64,000 nt of DNA from positions 315,001 to 379,000 of the forward strand of contig QEYB01000725.1 in NCBI GenBank assembly GCA_017562135.1, written 5' to 3'. The DNA is from Dipylidium caninum. Its lineage: Eukaryota > Platyhelminthes > Cestoda > Cyclophyllidea > Dipylidiidae. Below the pieces are notes generated by a model. It was not told where the DNA came from. It did not search any database and saw only the letters and a list, made by a program, of their open reading frames with translations. This document shows, piece after piece, positions 1-12,760 of the stretch. Within the stretch, counting starts at the first letter, position 1. Every line of letters starts with the position of its first letter. The position numbers were made by a program, and so were the translations under genes.

Positions 1-495
1 TCTATGGTTCAGGCGGTTCGGTCCTCGAAGCCCTCCACGCGCATGGTCAACACTTTGCCTCCTCCACCCTTTCTTCTGCCGAGGATGCTCGGTGTGTGCC
101 GCAGCTTTCAGTAGGACAAAGGAGGGCGTGGGCAACTCCCGCGAGGAGTTCGTCAAAGTAGCAAGAAGTGTCTCTCACTCGGGCCACTCCCACACCGATT
201 CTCCCTTGCTTTTAACCCACTCGGGTACATTTCAGTGCGAAGGCGGCGGCGGAGAGATGAGTCGGTGTCGGTAAATTCGGGCCACGGGCGCGGGCGGGGA
301 AGTCAGTGCGGCCTGTCAAAATGAGATCCTCACCTGTTTGTCTGTCTGTCCGTTGAGTGTGTGTGTGTGCCACTTTGGGAAAAACACCTGTGCGCCGAGA
401 CGCTGGTCTTAGTGGTCGACAGGACGCAGTAAAGTCTTTTTCATGGCTCGATGTTAACTGTCCATCCCGCCTTTCACACCCTCTTTTACCCGCAG
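1..495. other. Noncoding flank / probable intron of receptor gene
   Basis: No convincing exon is visible. The stretch ends in a pyrimidine-rich run and CAG at 493-495, a good splice acceptor for the exon that follows, so it is best read as intron. A stop-free reading in frame 3 from about 3 to 107, ending near a possible GT at 110, could be a preceding exon, but I cannot match it to any family. A short TG run lies at 356-370. Confidence 0.4.
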
Positions 496-692
496 TGCGA
501 ACACATTCCGGGACGACAACTTCGGAGCGGCAGCTACAAGTGCATGTGCCGCCAGGGCTTCGAGTACCCCCTCAACGACCTGACGTGGTTCTTCGACGGG
601 GAGACAATGGAGAAGGAGTACGAGTTGATGATGCGGGGCCAGCCCAGCCGGTACGACCTCCTCAAGTGCCGCCAGGGACACGCTCTGACCGT
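496..692 (+). CDS. Exon of GPR158/179-like orphan class C receptor (extracellular EGF-like part)
   Basis: An acceptor (TTTTACCCGCAG) at 484-495 opens a reading frame starting CEHIPGRQLRSGSYKC. It runs through CMCRQGFEYPLNDLTWFF and a DGETMEKEYELMMRG helix to SRYDLLKCRQG. The cysteine spacing (GSYKCMCRQGF) is that of an EGF-like module. The following FEYP...FYDG-like stretch and closing KCR resemble, from memory, the juxtamembrane extracellular region of the GPR158/GPR179 family of orphan class C GPCRs, in animals a cell-surface receptor linked to RGS signalling. The 3' splice site is uncertain: possible GT donors lie near 689 and 711, and the frame reaches a stop at 753. No seven-helix region was found in the window, so the gene is partial, or its other exons lie beyond the left edge or far apart. 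The exon call is fairly firm, the family less so. Confidence 0.45.
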
Positions 693-1830
693 GCACACGT
701 CTTTTGCTGTTACCGTATCAGTCGCACTGGCGTTTCTTTCGCTCTACCCCTGACATATGGGGGAGACGCTCTGATTATTAACGCGGAAAGGATTGTCAGA
801 GAAGGTTTTTTCTGCTCCTATGACACCGAGTGACTCCGACCGGAACTGGTTGCCAGAAGGGAGGCACGAGTTCCGGCGACTGAGCTCTGCCACGGGGTGA
901 CGAGGAAGGGTTACGCCTTAGAAAAAGTCGCAAAAAAGGCAACTGAGATGAACGAGAAGCTCTGGTGGTGGACGATTTCTTCGCGTGACCCGAAAAACAC
1001 GAAGGGAGGACTGTCTTAGGCGAGTCGGAGCGGGAAGCTCCGTCTGGGGCCGAAAAGGCCCAGCCAGCGGCTCAGGCGGCGATCGTCGGTCGCAGAGGAC
1101 CCCAGTTAAGGGGAAACATCAAAGCGAGTGGGGACCCATGGCATTAATAATTACAGAGAGCGAAACCGAATGCGAGGGTGAGGTGGGAGCACGTCTGCGG
1201 GCGAAAGAAAGCATGTGTTTTAATTATGCAGGGGAGTGCGCTCGACCACATTCGGGGTGGCGGGAAGTAGTACAGACTTAACGGACGGCGAGACAAACGA
1301 GCAGCCACGGGTGAGTCCGGCCACGACGGGAAGAGACGGACAAGACGAGTTGAGACGGGGGAGTCGAGTGAAGTGCGGTGGAGTAGGAGGTAGCGTGAGA
1401 AGAGAAGAGAGACGAGAGACCGACCAGTCGGCCATGGCGTGGAGTGGAGTGGGGTGTAGAGGAGGGGAGAAGGGCGGGGCAGGGACGGGCGAGGGAACGC
1501 GGACGGGGCCGAAGAGGCCAGTGACATGGTTAACACGCCCCATGCAGAAGTGAGTCAATTTCCGTTCTCTCTGTTCCGCCCAGTCTCCCACAAATGCTCC
1601 CCCCTTCCCCCCTCCAACTGCACTCCACGTCGCTGCGCTCCATTCCACAGCACTCCCCTCGTCCCTCGTCCTCCCACTCACACCGCAGGCAGCCTCGTCT
1701 GCACCTCTCTCCCTCCGTCCACCCGTCCGACGGCAGCGACGCGCAAACACACTGCACGAGGCGGAAGAGGTCAGTGCGGACGGGAGGCAGGAGGCCAGAG
1801 TTGCTGCTCGGCTGCGTTGTATCGCATGCA

Positions 1831-1860
1831 TTGCGTTGCGTTGCGTTGCGTTGCGTTGCG
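1831..1860. repeat. Pentanucleotide microsatellite (TTGCG)6
   Basis: Six perfect copies of TTGCG. It lies in noncoding DNA; open frames across it have a repetitive translation and are not genes. Confidence 0.9.
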
Positions 1861-2174
1861 GGCTGGGATGGGTTGGCGTCGGTTGAGCGGGCAGGGCGGG
1901 ACGGGACGCAAAAGTGGGAAAATCAGCGGGATGGCGCGGAGTCGAATTCTCGTATCACTTCGAGCAATGCAGTTGCTGCACGCGACAATCAGACAGGTTG
2001 ACAAATTGACAATGTGACGGCCGAAGTGGATGTGTCAACTTGTCGTAGGGAGAAGGAATGACTCTTCTCCTCGTCGCCTCGTCGCCTCTCGCCTCTCTCT
2101 TCTCCTCGTCACATCGGTCTCATCGACTCCGGCCTCCCGCCCTCCCACCTCCCGACCTTCCCTCCGCCGTCCAC

Positions 2175-2217
2175 CCGTCCGTCCATCCATCCGTCCGTCC
2201 GTCCGTCCGTCCGTCCG
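2175..2217. repeat. CCGT tetranucleotide microsatellite
   Basis: About ten CCGT/CCAT units, with two interrupting CCAT copies. It is pyrimidine-rich on the plus strand and is followed by further CT-rich simple sequence to about 2345. Confidence 0.9.
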
Positions 2218-2289
2218 CCCACCCTTCTCTCAGCCCCACCGTCTCGGTTAAGCCTCCTTCGCCTTCTCCTCCTCTTTCTCCGCCTCCTT

Positions 2290-2315
2290 CTCCGTCTCCG
2301 TCTCCGTCTCCGTCT
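2290..2315. repeat. Hexanucleotide repeat (CTCCGT)n
   Basis: Four copies of the CTCCGT hexamer inside a longer C/T-rich block. It explains the Arg-rich minus-strand open frame here. Confidence 0.85.
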
Positions 2316-5300
2316 CATTTTCCGCTTCGTCTTCTGCCTCCTTTCGTCTGTCCGCCCTCGATGGCAAGTGCACCGGTGGCACACTGGACGAGGCGATCGT
2401 GCGCCCACGTCGAGGTCAGCGCTCTTCTCCCCCATCCCCCACGCCTCCCCCCGACGACGTGGTCGGGGCGGTGCACTCAGAATGCGATGTGCGCTTTGCC
2501 GTGGCGCAATGTCGGCCAACCTTTGCTGCGTGCATGCCCCGTCAGCTCGCGAGGTGACGGAGTGTGAGGCGAGATAAGAAGGAAAACGCCATGACGCGAC
2601 ATGACGCGACATGACACGACGAGAGGTGAAGTGAGGTGACACGAGGCGAGGCGAGGCGAGACGAGACAAGACGACTTCGTTGACGGTCGTCAGTCTGTTC
2701 CCACGTGCGCCTCGATGTCCTTTCGACGCGAGGGGACATGGTTGAGCGTGGCCGTGGCAGCAGTTCGGCGGCCGAGCTGTGACGTGCTGCAGAGACGTGC
2801 TGCTGCTGCTGCCGCTGCCGCCGCGGGTCCTGGACCGCCTTCCTTTGGTGTGGCCACCGGACAGGAGAGAGTGGAGCGGTGGGAGACGTGCGCCTCCCCT
2901 CGAGTGGCCCTCGGTTGATGTCCTTCTCCCCACTCAAACGCACCACTACCCCCTGCCCTTCTGATGCATCGTGGGATAATCCGTTGACGGGACAGCATCG
3001 TTATCGTTGGCTGTGACTTTTGGCTGCAATTTGAACTGCATCTTGGCAACTTCACCCACTCTCTCTCTTACGGACTTCCTCCCAAGACCTTCTTATAATG
3101 TGGGGAAGAGTTACCCCCTTTCATTGACTAAATGTCCTGATCTTGTGGCATGAACTCCCGCTGCTACCTGCAGGGGGCTCTCCTCGCCTCGACATCTCCG
3201 TCCGACGCCGACCCCTCCTTCGTACCTCGAATTTCTCCATTCATTCTGTGCGCTTCACGTTTCGCTCCTAGTTTGATTAAACCGCGAAGCTTCGGAGTTC
3301 TCCGCCACTTGGCACTAAAACCCTTTCAGTTGCTCTTCCGATGTTTCGCCTCGCACTTCTTGACCACCCTAACTTGGCATTGCTCGCTCTCTCAGACGAT
3401 TCTCTCAGGGCTGTCTCCACCGTTCTAATCTCTCATCGTTTTGGTGTCCTTTTTGGTGCGTCTTCCGTTCCTTTGTTATGGTCGTTGTCCCTCCTCCGCA
3501 CACCTCTGAATCTCCCACATTAAAATACTGACTCGTCATTCGGCGCCACTTCCATGCTTCTCCGTTTGCCAACAACACGACGTCGTCGCAAGTGCCTTCC
3601 AATCTCGTCTAATTGGTGATAATGCGGCGGAGAGCAGCATTGTCCTCTGGCTGCACCAAGTTGTGTGTACGTGCGTGTGTTGGTGTGCTGCGAAGCTGCC
3701 ATTTGTGGACAAAACCCCGCCGCGATAACGTGACTTCGCGGAATGCACGTGGTCGGTTGCAGTCGCCACGCTGGTAAAGCGCCGCTGTTTCTCCCCGGAG
3801 CCGATGCTGATGTCCTCGCCTGCCGTCCGAATAGTTGAGTCCCGCCACAATAACTGCATCAATTTACTACTCAGAGCCGCGCAAATCAGTAGTATGATCG
3901 CCATCACAAACTGCTGAATAGTTAAAGCCCCCCGTTTCAGTCCTGATAAAGCCATTCATAGACTCAACTTTAATAATCCGATTGAATCTCCTTCGCCCTC
4001 TCCATTTGCATTACTTGCTGGTGGCCAGACAGCGCTGTGCCAGCATTTCCACCAGAAAGTTTGGCGGAGTGGCCACAAAGTACATTCCCCCAATCAATTT
4101 ATAGCGCCTGTCAAAATTGTTTACTTTCATTTTTCTGGCGGTGCCATGCTTGGTCGTCATCATTCGCCCCATTGGCAGGAGAGAGGTTAACTAGAAACCT
4201 GGATATTAACACTCGGAGATGATTGTTGAGGAAAATTATGGGGAGAGAAGAAGTGCCGAAATGCACTTGTGAGACATTCAGCCTAGACGACCAAGTTAAT
4301 GTCTTCGCAGGCCAATAGGGAACAGGATTTGCCCAGCCCTAGTCAGGTTTTTCTAATAGGACCATGACTACGAAGGCGTCCGACTGTTTCACTGGTCACA
4401 GGATCTCAGCCGAAGTACATTTTCAAGCTGAGCAAATGCAATCGGTAAGACGGAAGGTGGTGGTCACAACACCGAAACACTCATGCTGTGGTGGGGAGAT
4501 GATCTGAGCACCAGGGAATTCGAATGAACTTGAAATCAGCCAATAACCGTGAGGACAGCAGATCGTGCTGGAACAAAAAGCGCCCGTCTACTTGATGCCT
4601 TGTTGCCGTCCTTATTTGGCGTTTATTTAAATGAAGACGGAAAGTTGATCTTCCGCCCTCATACGCATCATCAAATTGCATAGTCTTCAGGGAATTACCA
4701 GTTTGGTCCCTTTCATTTTCCTCTTAATGATAAGTGAGATCTTGATGGCAGCCATGTGCATCACTGAGAGACACGTGAGCGGTCATTTAGCATCTCGTTT
4801 CCGGAACCGGGTCTGGCTTATGAAAGGGGGCGTTTCGGGAAAGTGCCGCCTGTGCCCAGCTATCTCCATAGGCCCCTTTACCATTGGTTGGCCGAATGTG
4901 CGACCTTGGATGAACCAATCAATTCATTCTAAGCCCGTCTCCCGAATATTGAAATCGGAACATTGAGATGGACACAACTCTGCTAGAGAGGAGTGTCGGA
5001 CCCTCCTCCTGCCGCTAATCCCCCATCACGATACCGACTGCCATATCTGGGCATGGGGAGGATTAATTGCCGGACTTACGATACCCGCAGTCGGACCGCG
5101 GGGAAGGGTGTGCTGAGCGGTCAAAGGCATTAGAACCCCAAGAAAGACGGACGAGGCGCCGCGCATGAACTTTTTCCTGCCTGTAAATGAATGAACTAGG
5201 AAGAGCATGTTGTAGCGATTAATCGGAACGACGCCTACGACTCCTCACCACTTTCAACGATCACGTGCCCATTTTAATCTGCTTCGCCTGCTGCGTTGGG

Positions 5301-7582
5301 GCAACCGCTGCTTTGTGCAGACTTGCCGTCCTCGTGCCAGGAGGGCGAAGACATAGCGGCTTGGGGCACAGTGGTACTGCTAAACCGAAGGTCCGAATGC
5401 AAGTCGAGGGGCCCTCACACACAGGCCTACGCTTAAACAAGTGTCACAGCGTTTGACAGCCCCTGCCTCTATTAAGTATCTCAGCCGGTCTCTTTGTTGA
5501 CGCGGGAAAGTGCTGGAGGATATCACTTGCGTTGTGGGAAAGGAGGAAGGGGAATGGCGTGGCATCTGGGCTTCACCTCGACGGACTGTTAAGTGGCGAC
5601 AGTGGTTCCCCACCTCGTCTCCAAGGTCCACTAAGTTTCGGTTCTGCTGGGAATGTCACCGCCCTCTAAGGGCCCTCGACTTACAATTAGTCGGTTCAGT
5701 GTCTGGACGTGGTGGCAACTTAGGACGTCCACACTGTCGTAATGAGGCGTTCAACTAGAGCATCAGCCCAATGAACATGTCATCTAAAATCCAAAATCGG
5801 TTTCCCGCAGGTGAGCAGTTGAGAGCATCAACATGCACGACTGCTGCAACCAGCTTGCCAGCGAACTCGCCGTCGTCTCCAGCGAGGAGTCCGAGGATGC
5901 AGCAGGGTGCCGACAGTTTTCCTAGTCGAGGCAGCCACCGATGTTTTTGCTCGCTCCTCCGGTCGTAAGGGGAATTAGGAGCTCTTCTCTCCTCCCCTTT
6001 CGAATTCAGTCTCACACCATTTGGGCCTCCATAGCAACCAAGAAGGTTGCATAGCCTTCACCAGGGTTGATTAATTCACCCATCCTCATCGCCAGCGTAT
6101 ATGCTGAGAGGAATTGCAGCAACAGGCGATAGGTTTAATGGGGCTGGTCAACATTATAAAGTTTTTCTTCTGTCTTGCTTTCTTGCTTGAATCCACCACG
6201 TGTCCTCAGATGGACCTGCAAGGAACTGGCAGACTCTTCCGCCAGCGAGGTGTGTCCGCACCCCCTGGGCGTCAGAGTTGTGTCGCAGACGAGGATTTAA
6301 TCCACGACTTGTTGGAATGTGGACAGAGACGCCCACCTCCCTCGACCTCGTTTGCCCCGGACCCACGCCGTCCGCCGACCTGTCACAACCTGGCACACTC
6401 ATTCGGTCTGCTTATTACCTCAAGAGGTTAAAACGACCACCTTCAGTGTATTTCGACTCGTCTCCTGTTGTGGGTTGTCAAAATGCTACCCGAGAATCAG
6501 CCCCCTTTTCCCTAACACCACACAATGCCCACATTTCACGTGATCGAGATCAGTGGACCGAGAGGTTCGTCACGCTTGTAGGACACCGCTAAAAAGTGAA
6601 CGCGCCTGCTTCAAGAGAGGATGGCGTGACGGCCAGCCTCTCGTCCTCCGCCCCAGCGCCTCGCCTCCTGCCCATTGGCTGGACGCGCGGGAGTGTCCGC
6701 ACCTGCGCGAGAGTATCGACTCCTCCGCCGCCTCCTCCTCCTCGTCCGCGTGCATACGAAAGTCAAGACACACGGGCAAATTAGGCTGGTGTGTGCGAGG
6801 TACACGCGACAAGTGTCCCTCGCCTCGCCTCGCCTCCTGCCTTCCCCTCGCAATGGCTTTTCAACTCTTTGCTTCTCTGCAACACGCGGCTACGTCGTGT
6901 GGGCTCGAGTTGAATCTCCGTGGCCTTTTTAGCGACCCCATTCACAACCGAGTATCCAAAAGAAGTGAGGAGAGCCGCTGCGGCCGGTTCGCATTCGTAG
7001 CCGGGCACACTGTGGGGCGCTCGGCGTCATTCAAGTCGTCGGCGAAGCGCCCACCCGGCCGCCGTACCTAAACACGCTGTGGGAGTGCGACGTTACGACA
7101 GTGAAAACGAGGAATACCCGCGCTACCTTTGCTATTCCTTGGCTAAAACACACTAAGTACTCAAGGAGGCGCTAAGAGCCAACAGTAGACAGCAAAACCG
7201 CGTCCACCAACATGCGAATGGGCGACCCTGTCGACGCAGTGTAGCAGGTGCCCACAAAAAGGGCAAAAAGAACCGCCGCTGATTCTACCCCCGCGGAGAT
7301 TTCCGCCCCCGTCGATCGTCCGTGGCAGTTACAAGCGCGGGAAGTGCAGCAAGTTGGAAGTAGTCAATGCAAAAAACTTCACTCTCATATTTCCTGTCAT
7401 TAAACTGCTCCACAGTATAAGGGTTGTTGAGCCTCAAAACTAACCAAAAATTTCATTCCGCAGTAGAAGAGGCGTTCACTTACTCGCCGCCAGATGTGCT
7501 TTTGCCCTGAATTTTAAACAAAACTACTGAGCAGGTAAAAGTAACGACCTCGTCCACAGACAACGCGAAATCCCTGACCGCT

Positions 7583-7606
7583 GACGAGACGAGACGAGAC
7601 GAGACG
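7583..7606. repeat. Pentanucleotide repeat (GACGA)n
   Basis: Nearly five perfect GACGA copies, about 200 bases past the 3' end of the DDX24 coding region. Confidence 0.85.
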
Positions 7607-7805
7607 ACCGAGCACGGGGAAAATAAACCAGCTGAGACCGCGCAGACACCCGCATCGTAACGGGCTCAAAAGCAAAAGCCGAGGTGATTGCCTTTTCCTC
7701 TCACAAAGGACGATAGTTGCACATTGTTTCAAAAGTCTTCGGTGTATATACAATGAGGGAGAACCGTCAATTTCCAAATCATTTTGTATACAAGAGGTGG
7801 CATGT

Positions 7806-10800
7806 TTATCCCACCGATGTCAGGCGACTTTCCCGAGCAGAAGCGCACTTCTCCAGTCCATACAGTGCCTGTTGTGTCAGCTTCGTCTTGCGGTCTAATC
7901 TCCGTTGCCGCAATGCCAACAGCTAGAACACACGAAAAAAGATTTATACCAGAGAAAAATTTTGGTTATAGAGCATGGACTGCTAAGTCTTACGGCATCC
8001 AGTTCCTGACGAAGAGAATGAACCGTTTTTGTTACTGTTTTTCTGCCACGACTACGAGGCCCCTCACTTTCACTCTCGTCGCTTGAATGACAGATTATGG
8101 AGCAGTGAGAGAAAAAAAAGTGAAACAGACTAATGTAAAATACGAGGAATGAGGAGTGAGTTTAGCTTTTAAGTGCGATAGAGAAAAAGGACAACAAATA
8201 GCCTCGTAAAAAAATATACTGCCGAGGAAATAGTAAATACCTGGACTGGTCTAATTCAGAGTCCAGGTCGATGTCGGCCTCCCGAGCAACGCGGCGAAAC
8301 CAGTCACGATTTGCGGCCTTTTTGGACTCCCCATGTTGAATTTTATCTAATTTTCTCATCAACTCAACGATGGAACGAAATTCGGAGATTTCTTCTGTGG
8401 TAGCAGACGGTCTCAACTCCGGCAGGTCTGAGATTGGACCACCTGAAAATGGAATGATGAATGTCAATGTCGACGGGTAGTTTGCAAAAAACGTAAGCTT
8501 TCGTGTTTAGATCCTGAACAAGGCTAATGCGACTCCAACCGAGGAATCACTTGACGACAAAATGAGGACCTCCATTTCTGCTATCCACGAAAGAAGTGGG
8601 GTGCACTTATTCAACTTTAGTTTGAAATGTTCAGGGGTCAAAAATACCCTTACGCATCCACAATGTAGTAATAGTTGAAGTTAGTGGCAAGGGTTGGAGG
8701 ACACTAGCAACGCCAGAAAAGGGCTTAATTAGGTGGAACATTGAAGTCGGCAACTCGATGGACGAGAGATAAAGACAAAGGGGTGTGGGAAGATGAGAGG
8801 AGGCGTGGGGAGAGGTCATTCGACTATCACTACTACTCAGGAGACGACCTGAAGGGTGAGGATGCAAGCTTTGGACCAGTTTGCGCCACCGGACAATATC
8901 ACTTGAGGTGAGCATCACCACACTCCGGCCCGACCGATTGGCTCTGGCGGTTCGACCACACCGATGGACGTAAATCTCCGCCGTGTGAGGCACATCAAAA
9001 TGCACAACCCAAGCCACCTCGCACGCGGCGAAATCCAAGCCCCGAGCTGCGACGTCAGTGGCCAACATTATTGCCGACTTGCTGGCTGAAAAAAGTATTT
9101 AACTATAAAATAATGGATAATGTGAAGCAAAAGGAGTGGGAGTAATTTAAATACCTTGGAAGCGTTCAAGTGAACGAAGCCTCTGCTTCTGTACCATGTC
9201 AGCGTGTAGAATGCAAAGATTAGAAGAAAGTACAACACACTGACGCAAGACACCTGCCAATCTTCGGGTTCCAGACTTGCTATTTAAAAAGACTAGAGCC
9301 CGGCCACTACTCTTAACTCTGGCGACTAATAAAAGCCAGACGAGTAACACATCCTTTTCCATCTGGTTGGGACAAGTGAGACGGAATTCACTGAGCCCAG
9401 GGGGAAGAAATGTTCTCTTCTGTACCGCTTCCAAACGACCACAAGATACCTGTTCCGTCTCATTCATCGACTCCGGAGGCGTAGTAGAGAAATTAACTAC
9501 TTTAGCACGGGGAGATAAGCCCAGCATGTCACGAAGAAAACCTGGCAGATAAAATTGCCGAGCAACAGGTAAGGATGCAAAGGCATGTAAGAGACCGGGA
9601 CTAAAAAGCATCAACTCACCAAGCTTGGCATTAACATCAAACTTCCGTTCGGGCGCCAATTCCCTTGCCGACCTTTTTGAACGCGTTCCAGGCATGAGTG
9701 CATTTTTGTGGACAAAGGCCAGAGTAGCCGAAAACACGAATGTCTGCCTCTTCAGACTATCAGGTTTTTTCTTCAAGAATACCAAAATTGATTCCAACTC
9801 CAGATAGTGCTGCGATTCAACTAGTCGGTCAGCTTCGTCAAACACTACCGATACCAGAGTTTTTGGCATGGAAATAATATGGTTATTTCCCTGGAGGGCA
9901 GGAAAGTTAATCATTGACTGAAATTGATTAAAGCTACCTGTTGTATGAATTCCCAAAGGCGACCGGGTGTCGCAACAACTACGTCCGGGTGACGCTGCCG
10001 CAGGCATCGCTCCTGCTTCTGAATCGACATTCCACCTACAATGGCTTCGATAGTGACACCAGGTGAATTCATGTGCTTGGCCAAAGCTCGCAAATGTGTT
10101 GTCACCTAGGGGAGTAAAACACGAAATATAAATGTCAAACAATAAATAGGACCTGTGACTTACAACCATAAGAATGGATAGCATTGTAAAATTCGAGGCA
10201 GACCAGATAATGGACTAAGACTATAACACCAAAAACTCCCAAAGTTATACTACGCCGTGGAATTGTTGGAAAATATTACCTCAACTCCAAATGCAAAAAT
10301 CAAAGCGAATTGTAAGACCACGTAAGGTGATATCTTCCCCTCCTGTTTGCAAGTTTGGGATTTAAGCACAAATATGAGGAAATTATGCACTGTAAAGTAT
10401 ATCCGCCGCTAACAGAAGCGTCATTCAAAGGCCGACTTTAAGTGACTCACTTGAAGAGCTAATTCACGGGTTGGGAGAATAACTAGACCAAGAACACCAA
10501 CAACCGGATGTTCTACGCTAGCCGAGGACTCATCAGATGGCACAACTGCAGACTTCTTTGACAAATCGTGTACACGTAAAACATTCATGGTGTGCGGATC
10601 GAGCTCTTCTATAAGACCGAGTTCACCCATCACCTTTCGTCGTTTGTGTGCAATCAATCCTACTCCTGTTCCAGATCTCGAAGGTTTACCTTGTCTTTTA
10701 CCATCTACCATTTGAAATTAAAGGCGTTAACAATTTAACACGAAGGATGATTAAAAACGGAAGGGCGAAACATACTCTTCTTCGGAATGGATAATGACTG

Positions 10801-11504
10801 GAGGATTTGGTCCTCTTTTAGAGGGGAGGTATGAGTAGTCTCAACCTAAAAGAAATCAAACAATGAGCGTTTAACAAAAGACGCCAACATTTTCAGCCAA
10901 TCGGAGCTTCGCCTCTCGTATACGACATAAAAGGGGAATGCCGAAGGCCAAGGTTTTTCCACTTCCCTACAATAAAAAGAAGAGGGTGACCTGAAAAGCC
11001 TGAAATGAAACAATAAAAAATTACTCAAATGCGAAGCCTTGTTCAACTCAAAAAATCGCAACGAAATTCTCAACTGGTCTTATAATGCTATATGGTGTTC
11101 TTCTTGCTTTAGATATGTACATTTCAAGGTAAAAACCTACTAACATAACAGTAATGTGTTCGTGGCGCAATATGCGCATGACATTAACATTAATAGCACA
11201 ATTACATGAAACTATTATGCTCGGAGAATTAAAATGTGTCTAGATGTCCAAAAACCCACGTAAAAAGTGTTACCGAAACAACATTTGGTAGTGTAAACGA
11301 CTATTTTCAAATAATGGAACGAAGATTAACTGATATGAAAATCAAGTCGTGTAATTTTTACCGTGGGCGCGGACCCCAGGATGTCGGCATAATCGCGAAT
11401 GGCAAGGGGTAAAACTTCTTGCTGTATTGGAGTAGGTTCTTGAAAACCTAAATCCTCAACCGCCTTCAAAATATCGTCTGGGATAAAAAGAGATTTCCAC
11501 ATTT
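7806..11504 (-). CDS. DDX24: DEAD-box RNA helicase DDX24/MAK5 (5' end missing)
   Basis: ATP-dependent nucleolar RNA helicase needed for 60S ribosome assembly (known for MAK5/DDX24). Eleven exons in gene order: 11504-11362, 10966-10889, 10845-10776, 10704-10451, 10105-9938, 9890-9620, 9541-9155, 9085-8849, 8442-8241, 8081-7994, 7922-7806; every junction keeps phase. Motifs seen: Q motif GFQEPTPIQQ, motif I (APT at one exon end, GSGKT at the next start), PTRELALQ, VGG, ATPGRLW, DEAD, SAT, ATDVAARGLD and HRCGRTAR. WKSLFIP before the Q motif and the insert between motifs I and Ia are DDX24-type. The C-terminus is Ser/Glu then basic and stops at 7806-7808. The end of exon 10966-10889 is uncertain (10889 or 10883). 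The acidic N-terminus and start codon, expected between 11505 and about 12700, were not found. About 670 residues are recovered. Confidence 0.92.
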
Positions 11505-12760
11505 CTAAAATTGAAAAGCCATTTGGATCACCGTAGTGGGAAAAGAAAACGGCCCAGTCAAGCACAGTCGGAAGAAATCGAGCATCAAAATAAAACATAA
11601 AAAAGAGAGGTGAACAACCGCCGCAAATTTCACAAGAACTATTATGTGAATATAACTTATGATAAACATAAACCAGCAAAAAATTGGCTATAGCGAATTG
11701 GTCGGAAAGAATTAACGATTGTGATGTGGTGCGAACCCCCTTAAAGATGCCGGCCACGGCCTATAATTTTTAAAGAAACAAGCACGTGAGGTAAATATAT
11801 AATATTGATTTAGAATTCAGAAAACGTGAGCACGTACGGTGGAATGTGTGCCTAATTTTGAAATAAAATATTTTAAACATTCAACATTTTTTTAGAAACT
11901 GTTACATTTGAACGTTATTTTTTTTTGAAAATTTGAAGCCAAAGATTATCCGCTACGTCATCAAATTAACACCCTTTTTTCAACGATTAAAGTGGTGTTT
12001 CGAAATTATACAGAAAATACGCATACGGGGCATGGTGAAAACTTAATCATCATGGTATCAATTGAGAAGTAAATTTCGACCTTCCAACCGCGGATTGTTA
12101 GCACGTTTCTATAACTGCAACCCTGCGGGATCTCACTAGGGCTTTCCGCTACATACTCTGAGCGCTTTTAACGGGGTCCAATCCACTCTATTCAGTTGAG
12201 TGGCAAATAGATATAATGTTTCCGTTTGGTTTAGCAAGTTACGGACAAATTCATATTTGTACGTATTTCATCCAAATATAAAATTTTTCCCTTACTTGGC
12301 CGCCGCTTTATCTTTTGCTTCGTATTAACGAAAACACTGACATGCGTTTTACCGGAACAATAATGTTATAAATTTTAGCTCTTCATTGCTCCTGAAAATT
12401 ATTCTGCGGCGATAGGCCATGGATATTCGAGTTAACCTTCATGCGTTCGACGGCTTCAATTTGAAAGGGAACGCACATTAGTTTCCCATGTTGATAGACT
12501 GCAGTAGTTTTTGCAGGATATATGCGTGCACTGCGTACCCTTGGGAGCCATTTCGGTTTGCTCAACATGTCACTATTACTTAGTCGATGCAATACAAAAA
12601 TTTCTTTTCACTAGGCTATATGGTAAACATTAAGATAATTAAAGTTTGGAAGGTACCAATGTACTACAGACCTTACTAAAACAAACTCTTCAGTCTTATA
12701 ATTCCCTTCGCCTACGGCGCAGTTTTTAAGCATAGTAGCAGCCTTGTATGCGCTATAACC
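11505..12760. promoter_or_regulatory. Intergenic region between divergent DDX24 and eIF4B genes
   Basis: An AT-rich stretch between the first recognised DDX24 exon (minus) and the eIF4B start codon (plus). It must hold the missing 5' exon or exons of DDX24 and the promoters of both genes, probably a shared bidirectional one. A minus-strand frame at 12592-12383 (contains KPKWLPRV) is a weak candidate for a DDX24 N-terminal exon, but I could not fit splice phases. No TATA box or other element can be called with confidence. Confidence 0.4.

Larger units (their letters stand above)
693..7805. other. GC-rich, gene-poor stretch with simple repeats
   Basis: No exon with homology and matching splice phases was found. 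The open frames here, including a 274-codon minus frame at 2109-2933, are produced by low-complexity CCGT, CTCCGT and GAGGC tracts or by high GC. Simple repeats listed separately lie at 1831-1860, 2175-2217, 2290-2315 and 7583-7606. Degenerate GACACGAC / GGCGAGGCGAG arrays occupy about 2590-2675. It could be the intron of the upstream receptor gene or intergenic DNA; the 3' end of the DDX24 gene abuts it on the right. Confidence 0.45.

Noticed and set aside
2109..2933. 274-codon minus-strand open frame
   Set aside because: Its translation is poly-Arg/Lys plus GRTDG repeats, produced by the CTCCGT and CCGT microsatellites.
9918..9937. 20-nt GTAG...CAG intron in DDX24
   Set aside because: Too short to splice. 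Using the next acceptor (9891) gives a 47-nt intron, and the joined protein then has the family's spacing before the DEAD motif.
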